Positions 5,305 through 7,868 of a DNA stretch of 7,868 nt are shown one piece after another (the first letter of the stretch is position 1; each line of letters opens with the position of its first letter). The DNA is taken from assembly GCA_023419055.1 (NCBI GenBank), contig JAEZYO010000509.1:1-7868 (forward strand), read 5' to 3'. This DNA is from Pseudomonadota bacterium. GTDB taxonomy: Bacteria > Myxococcota > Polyangia > Polyangiales > Polyangiaceae. Made by a program: the position numbers and the translations under genes. The notes beneath the pieces are model-generated. The model was not told the origin of the DNA and did no database searches. It saw only the letters and a program-made list of their open reading frames with translations.

Positions 5305-5985
5305 ATGACCATGCCTCCTCGGCGCCTTGCCGATGCTATCTACGAGCAGTTTGCGCGGCTCGGGAAAGCCATCTCGGCGCCCAAGCGGCTCGAGCTACTG
5401 GATCTACTCTGCCAGGGCCCTCGCACCGTCGAAGCGCTCGCCGAGCAGGCCTCGATCTCGGTGGCGAACGCTTCCCAGCACCTGCAGGTGCTGCGGGCCA
5501 CGCGGGTCGTCGAGGCCGAGAAGAAGGGCCTGTACGTGGAGTACCGCCTCGCCGACGAAGAGGTTTACCGCTTCTTCTTCGCGCTTCGCGGTCTCGCAGA
5601 AGCACGCCTCGCAGAGGTCGCTCAGGTCACTCGCGAGTACTTCGAGCGACGCGGCGCCATGCACGCGCTCGAGGGAGCCGAGCTCCTCCGGCTCGTGAAG
5701 GCTGGCGAGGTCACGGTGCTCGATGTCCGCCCACCCGAGGAATACCGCGCCGGCCATATTCCGGGCGCGCTTTCGATCCCACTCGGCGAGCTGAAGGCAC
5801 GTCTGAAGGAGCTGCCGAAAGACCGAGATGTCGTCGCGTACTGCCGCGGCCCGTACTGCGTCATGGCCGTCGAGGCCGTCGAACTGCTGCGCAAGAAGGG
5901 CTTCGCGGCCCACCGCATGGAGCAAGGAGTCATCGACTGGCGCGCTCGCGGCTGGCGCATCGAAAACGAAGGAGCGCATCCATGA
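5305..5985 (+). CDS. ArsR/SmtB-type regulator fused to a rhodanese domain
   Basis: Two domains occur in 226 residues. Residues about 10-100 form an ArsR winged helix, with ISAPKRLELLDLL (23-35), the recognition helix around SVANASQHLQVLRATRVV (52-69), and a wing at KKGLYVEYRLA (73-83). Residues about 118-222 form a rhodanese domain: the strand TVLDVRPPEEYRAGHIPGA (137-155) and the active-site loop CRGPYC, with nucleophile Cys180 and second Cys185. The DNA-binding half has a single cysteine (Cys36), so it lacks the two-cysteine pair that BigR/SqrR sensors use; the rhodanese cysteines probably do the sulfur chemistry (inference). Likely role: a repressor released by sulfane sulfur or persulfide that controls its own operon. 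The ATG at 5305 is chosen; Met3 (5311) is an alternative, and neither has a good ribosome-binding site. The stop overlaps the next gene as ATGA. Confidence 0.9.
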   Translation: MTMPPRRLADAIYEQFARLGKAISAPKRLELLDLLCQGPRTVEALAEQASISVANASQHLQVLRATRVVEAEKKGLYVEYRLADEEVYRFFFALRGLAEARLAEVAQVTREYFERRGAMHALEGAELLRLVKAGEVTVLDVRPPEEYRAGHIPGALSIPLGELKARLKELPKDRDVVAYCRGPYCVMAVEAVELLRKKGFAAHRMEQGVIDWRARGWRIENEGAHP

Positions 5986-6719
5986 TCTTCAAGCCCTACT
6001 ACTACTTCGAGACCGGGTGCGCGTCGTACCTCTTCGGCTGCGGCAGCCTGGGTAAGTGTGCGGTCGTCGATGCGCACGAGGAAGACGTCGACGCCTACAT
6101 CGCCTTCGCGTCTTCGAAGGGCATGCGCATCACCCGTGTCATCGACACGCACATCCACGCAGACCACCGTTCGGGTGGGCCCGCGCTCGCGAAGGAGGCC
6201 GGCGCAGCGTACTGCCTTCACGAGTCAGCGAACGTGGCACTCCATTTCGATCCGCTCAGTGACCAGCAGGAGATCGAGCTCGGCAATACGCGTGTGAAGG
6301 TCCTCCATACCCCAGGGCACACCCCTGAGAGCGTTTGCCTCGTCGTGAGCGACCTGCGGCGCAGCCCCGATCCGTGGTTCGTCCTGACCGGCGACACCCT
6401 CTTCGTCGGCGCCGTGGGCCGTCCCGACCTTCCGGGCCGCGCGCGAGAGAACGCTGGCGAGCTCTACGACAGCATCCACGCGAAGCTCCTCACTTTGCCC
6501 GATGACGTCGAGGTCTACCCAGGACACTTTTCCGGCTCCGTCTGCGGTGCGGGCATGAGCGGCAAACCTTCGAGCACCATCGCTTTCGAGAAGCGCTGGA
6601 ACTCGCTTCTCTCGAAGCCGCGCGACGAATTCGTCGCTGCGCTCTCGGACGTCCCTCCGAAGCCCGCGGCGATGGATCAGATCCTGCGCGTGAACCAGGG
6701 GCGCGAAGGTTTACCGTGA
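5982..6719 (+). CDS. MBL-fold hydrolase, persulfide dioxygenase (ETHE1)-like
   Basis: This is a 245-residue metallo-beta-lactamase-fold protein with the complete metal-site set: THIHADH (56-62), HTPGHTPES (109-117, His113), TGDTLFVGAVGRPDL (136-150, Asp138) and YPGHFSG (179-185, His182). The GDTLF...GRPDL block and the tail SGKPSSTI-FEKR (193-205) are typical of the ETHE1/persulfide dioxygenase group rather than true beta-lactamases or glyoxalase II. Family role: iron-dependent oxidation of glutathione persulfide or a similar thiol persulfide to sulfite plus thiol, in the cytoplasm. The low-molecular-weight thiol used here is unknown. The ATG at 5982 is preceded by AAGGAG (5969-5974) at a 7-base spacing and overlaps the regulator stop by four bases. 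The GTG of the transporter overlaps its own stop. Co-expression with a rhodanese-bearing regulator supports a sulfane-sulfur role. Alternative: glyoxalase II-like hydrolase. Confidence 0.88.
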   Translation: MIFKPYYYFETGCASYLFGCGSLGKCAVVDAHEEDVDAYIAFASSKGMRITRVIDTHIHADHRSGGPALAKEAGAAYCLHESANVALHFDPLSDQQEIELGNTRVKVLHTPGHTPESVCLVVSDLRRSPDPWFVLTGDTLFVGAVGRPDLPGRARENAGELYDSIHAKLLTLPDDVEVYPGHFSGSVCGAGMSGKPSSTIAFEKRWNSLLSKPRDEFVAALSDVPPKPAAMDQILRVNQGREGLP

Positions 6720-7868
6720 GTCAGGTCCGGCTCGGTTTACGCGAGAATCTCTGGCAGTTCTCGCTGCTCGTCATCGTGAACGCTTTCGTCGGCGCCATGG
6801 TGGGCATGGAGCGAACGATCCTGCCCGCGATTGCGGAGCAGGAGTTCCACTTGGCCGTGAAAACCGGCGTGCTCTCCTTCATCGTCGTCTTCGGTGTGAC
6901 GAAGGCGCTCACGAACTACCTCGCCGGGCGCTTGTCCGATCGCTTCGGGCGCAAGCACGTGCTCGTCGGGGGCTGGCTCGTGGCCGCCCCCGTCCCCTTC
7001 CTGCTGATGTGGGCACCGACCTGGACATGGGTGCTCGTCGCGAACGCACTCCTAGGGGTGAGCCAGGGGCTGACGTGGTCGACGACCGTCATCATGAAGA
7101 TTGACTTGGCCGGGCCGAAGAAACGCGGGCTCGCCATGGGGCTCAACGAGTTCGCCGGCTACTTCGCAGTGGCCGGGAGTGCGCTCGCAACGGGGTTCGT
7201 CGCGGCACGCTATGGGCTCCGGCCCGAGCCGTTTTACCTGGGTGTCGGCTTCGTCACACTCGGGCTGCTTCTCTCGGTGTTTGCCGTCCGCGAGACGAAG
7301 CACCACGTCGCGGCAGAGGCGCGGCTCCACGGCGAGCTCCCTCCCGAAGGCGTGCCCACGCAACGCGAGGTTTTCTGGCGGACGTCGTTCGTGGACAAGA
7401 ACCTCTCGAGCGTCAGCCAGGCCGGCCTGGTCAACAACCTGAACGATGGGATGGCGTGGGGGCTCTTCCCGCTCTTCTTCGCGGCCGCACGAATGGACCT
7501 GCGCCAGATCGGGACCCTGGCTGCGATCTACCCTGCGACGTGGGGCATGGCGCAGCTCGGGACGGGCGCCTGGTCCGACCGCGTGGGCCGCAAGTGGCTC
7601 ATCGCCTGGGGCATGTGGGTTCAGGCAGCCGGCATCGGTGTCGTCGTGCTTGCCTCGAGCTTCGCCGGTTTCGCACTCGGCGCTGCTCTGCTCGGGATCG
7701 GGACCGCAATGGTCTACCCCACGCTACTGGCCGCGATCGGCGACGTCGCGCATCCTTCGTGGCGAGCCTCATCGGTCGGCGTGTATCGGCTCTGGCGCGA
7801 CCTCGGTTACGCGATTGGAGCCCTACTCGCGGGTATTAGCGCGGACGCTTTCGGGCTCCCTGCAGCAA
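6716..7868 (+). CDS. MFS transporter, 3' end beyond the window
   Basis: An open frame of 384 codons from GTG 6716 runs off the right edge. It shows alternating hydrophobic segments of a 12-TM major facilitator; about 10-11 are in view. The conserved loop motif A, GRLSDRFGRK, is at residues 71-80 between TM2 and TM3, and its pseudo-repeat GAWSDRVGRK is at 284-293, after a cytoplasmic central loop (about 185-230). The GTG is chosen because GAAGG (6705-6709) lies 6 bases ahead and because it overlaps the dioxygenase stop as GTGA. The first ATG is codon 29, inside TM1, and would remove its start. It is the third gene of a tightly coupled operon with an ArsR-rhodanese sensor and a persulfide dioxygenase, so export of sulfite or import/export of another sulfur compound is plausible, but the substrate cannot be read from the sequence. 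Membrane protein; the stop is not seen. Confidence 0.88.
   Translation, partial: MSQVRLGLRENLWQFSLLVIVNAFVGAMVGMERTILPAIAEQEFHLAVKTGVLSFIVVFGVTKALTNYLAGRLSDRFGRKHVLVGGWLVAAPVPFLLMWAPTWTWVLVANALLGVSQGLTWSTTVIMKIDLAGPKKRGLAMGLNEFAGYFAVAGSALATGFVAARYGLRPEPFYLGVGFVTLGLLLSVFAVRETKHHVAAEARLHGELPPEGVPTQREVFWRTSFVDKNLSSVSQAGLVNNLNDGMAWGLFPLFFAAARMDLRQIGTLAAIYPATWGMAQLGTGAWSDRVGRKWLIAWGMWVQAAGIGVVVLASSFAGFALGAALLGIGTAMVYPTLLAAIGDVAHPSWRASSVGVYRLWRDLGYAIGALLAGISADAFGLPAA

Noticed and set aside
5404..5979. Minus-strand 191-residue frame opposite the ArsR-rhodanese gene
   Set aside because: It is a GC-rich shadow with no family motifs; the plus strand shows both domains and their active-site residues.
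5305..5985. BigR/SqrR-type two-cysteine sensor
   Set aside because: Only one cysteine (Cys36) is in the winged-helix domain, so that disulfide/polysulfide bridge within the DNA-binding half cannot form.
7456..7839. Plus-strand 127-residue frame inside the transporter
   Set aside because: It is an out-of-frame shadow; the MFS frame from 6716 continues unbroken through it with membrane segments and the second motif A copy.

Overview
This is a GC-rich window, dense with genes but scarred. It most resembles a delta-proteobacterial / Myxococcota (Polyangiales-like) chromosome. The clues are the high-GC codon use, a secreted lipoprotein with a long Gly/Ser linker straight after its lipobox (a habit of that group), and a TetR gene that appears to be leaderless. 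No rRNA or housekeeping gene is present, so the taxonomy is an inference.

Left part (1-1070) looks like the end of an integrated element. A minus-strand toxin-antitoxin pair (small antitoxin, then a zeta-type kinase toxin, joined by an ATGA overlap) lies next to a 45-base 3' fragment of a tRNA-Lys(CTT) gene. The fragment begins exactly at the anticodon loop, still ends in CCA, and is followed by a strong rho-independent terminator. This is the usual appearance of the displaced 3' end of a tRNA used as an attachment site. The element would lie to the left, and the terminator would be the old chromosomal one.

Middle part (1070-3680) is a graveyard of mobile DNA around one intact gene. It holds a C-terminal ISL3-family transposase remnant, a decayed second copy of the antitoxin 5' end (about 80% identical over 68 aligned bases, with a 2-base frameshift), an intact predicted beta-propeller lipoprotein, a roughly 310-base gap with a possible broken small gene, and an ISKra4-like transposase broken by several frameshifts and an apparent internal deletion.

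Right part (3685-7868) is a well-kept divergon. Leftward run a TetR regulator and a SAM-dependent methyltransferase carrying two N-terminal membrane segments (ATGA overlap). Rightward run an ArsR-rhodanese fusion regulator, a metallo-beta-lactamase-fold protein of the persulfide dioxygenase type, and an MFS transporter running off the window (ATGA and GTGA overlaps). The 82-base intergenic region carries a TetR-type palindrome inside the TetR promoter and a ladder of TCAA/TTGA half-sites before the ArsR gene. The likely theme is sensing and removal of sulfide/sulfane sulfur: the fusion senses it, the dioxygenase oxidises persulfide to sulfite, the MFS protein moves a sulfur species, and the membrane methyltransferase might methylate a thiol or another hydrophobic substrate. 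The last two assignments are inference.
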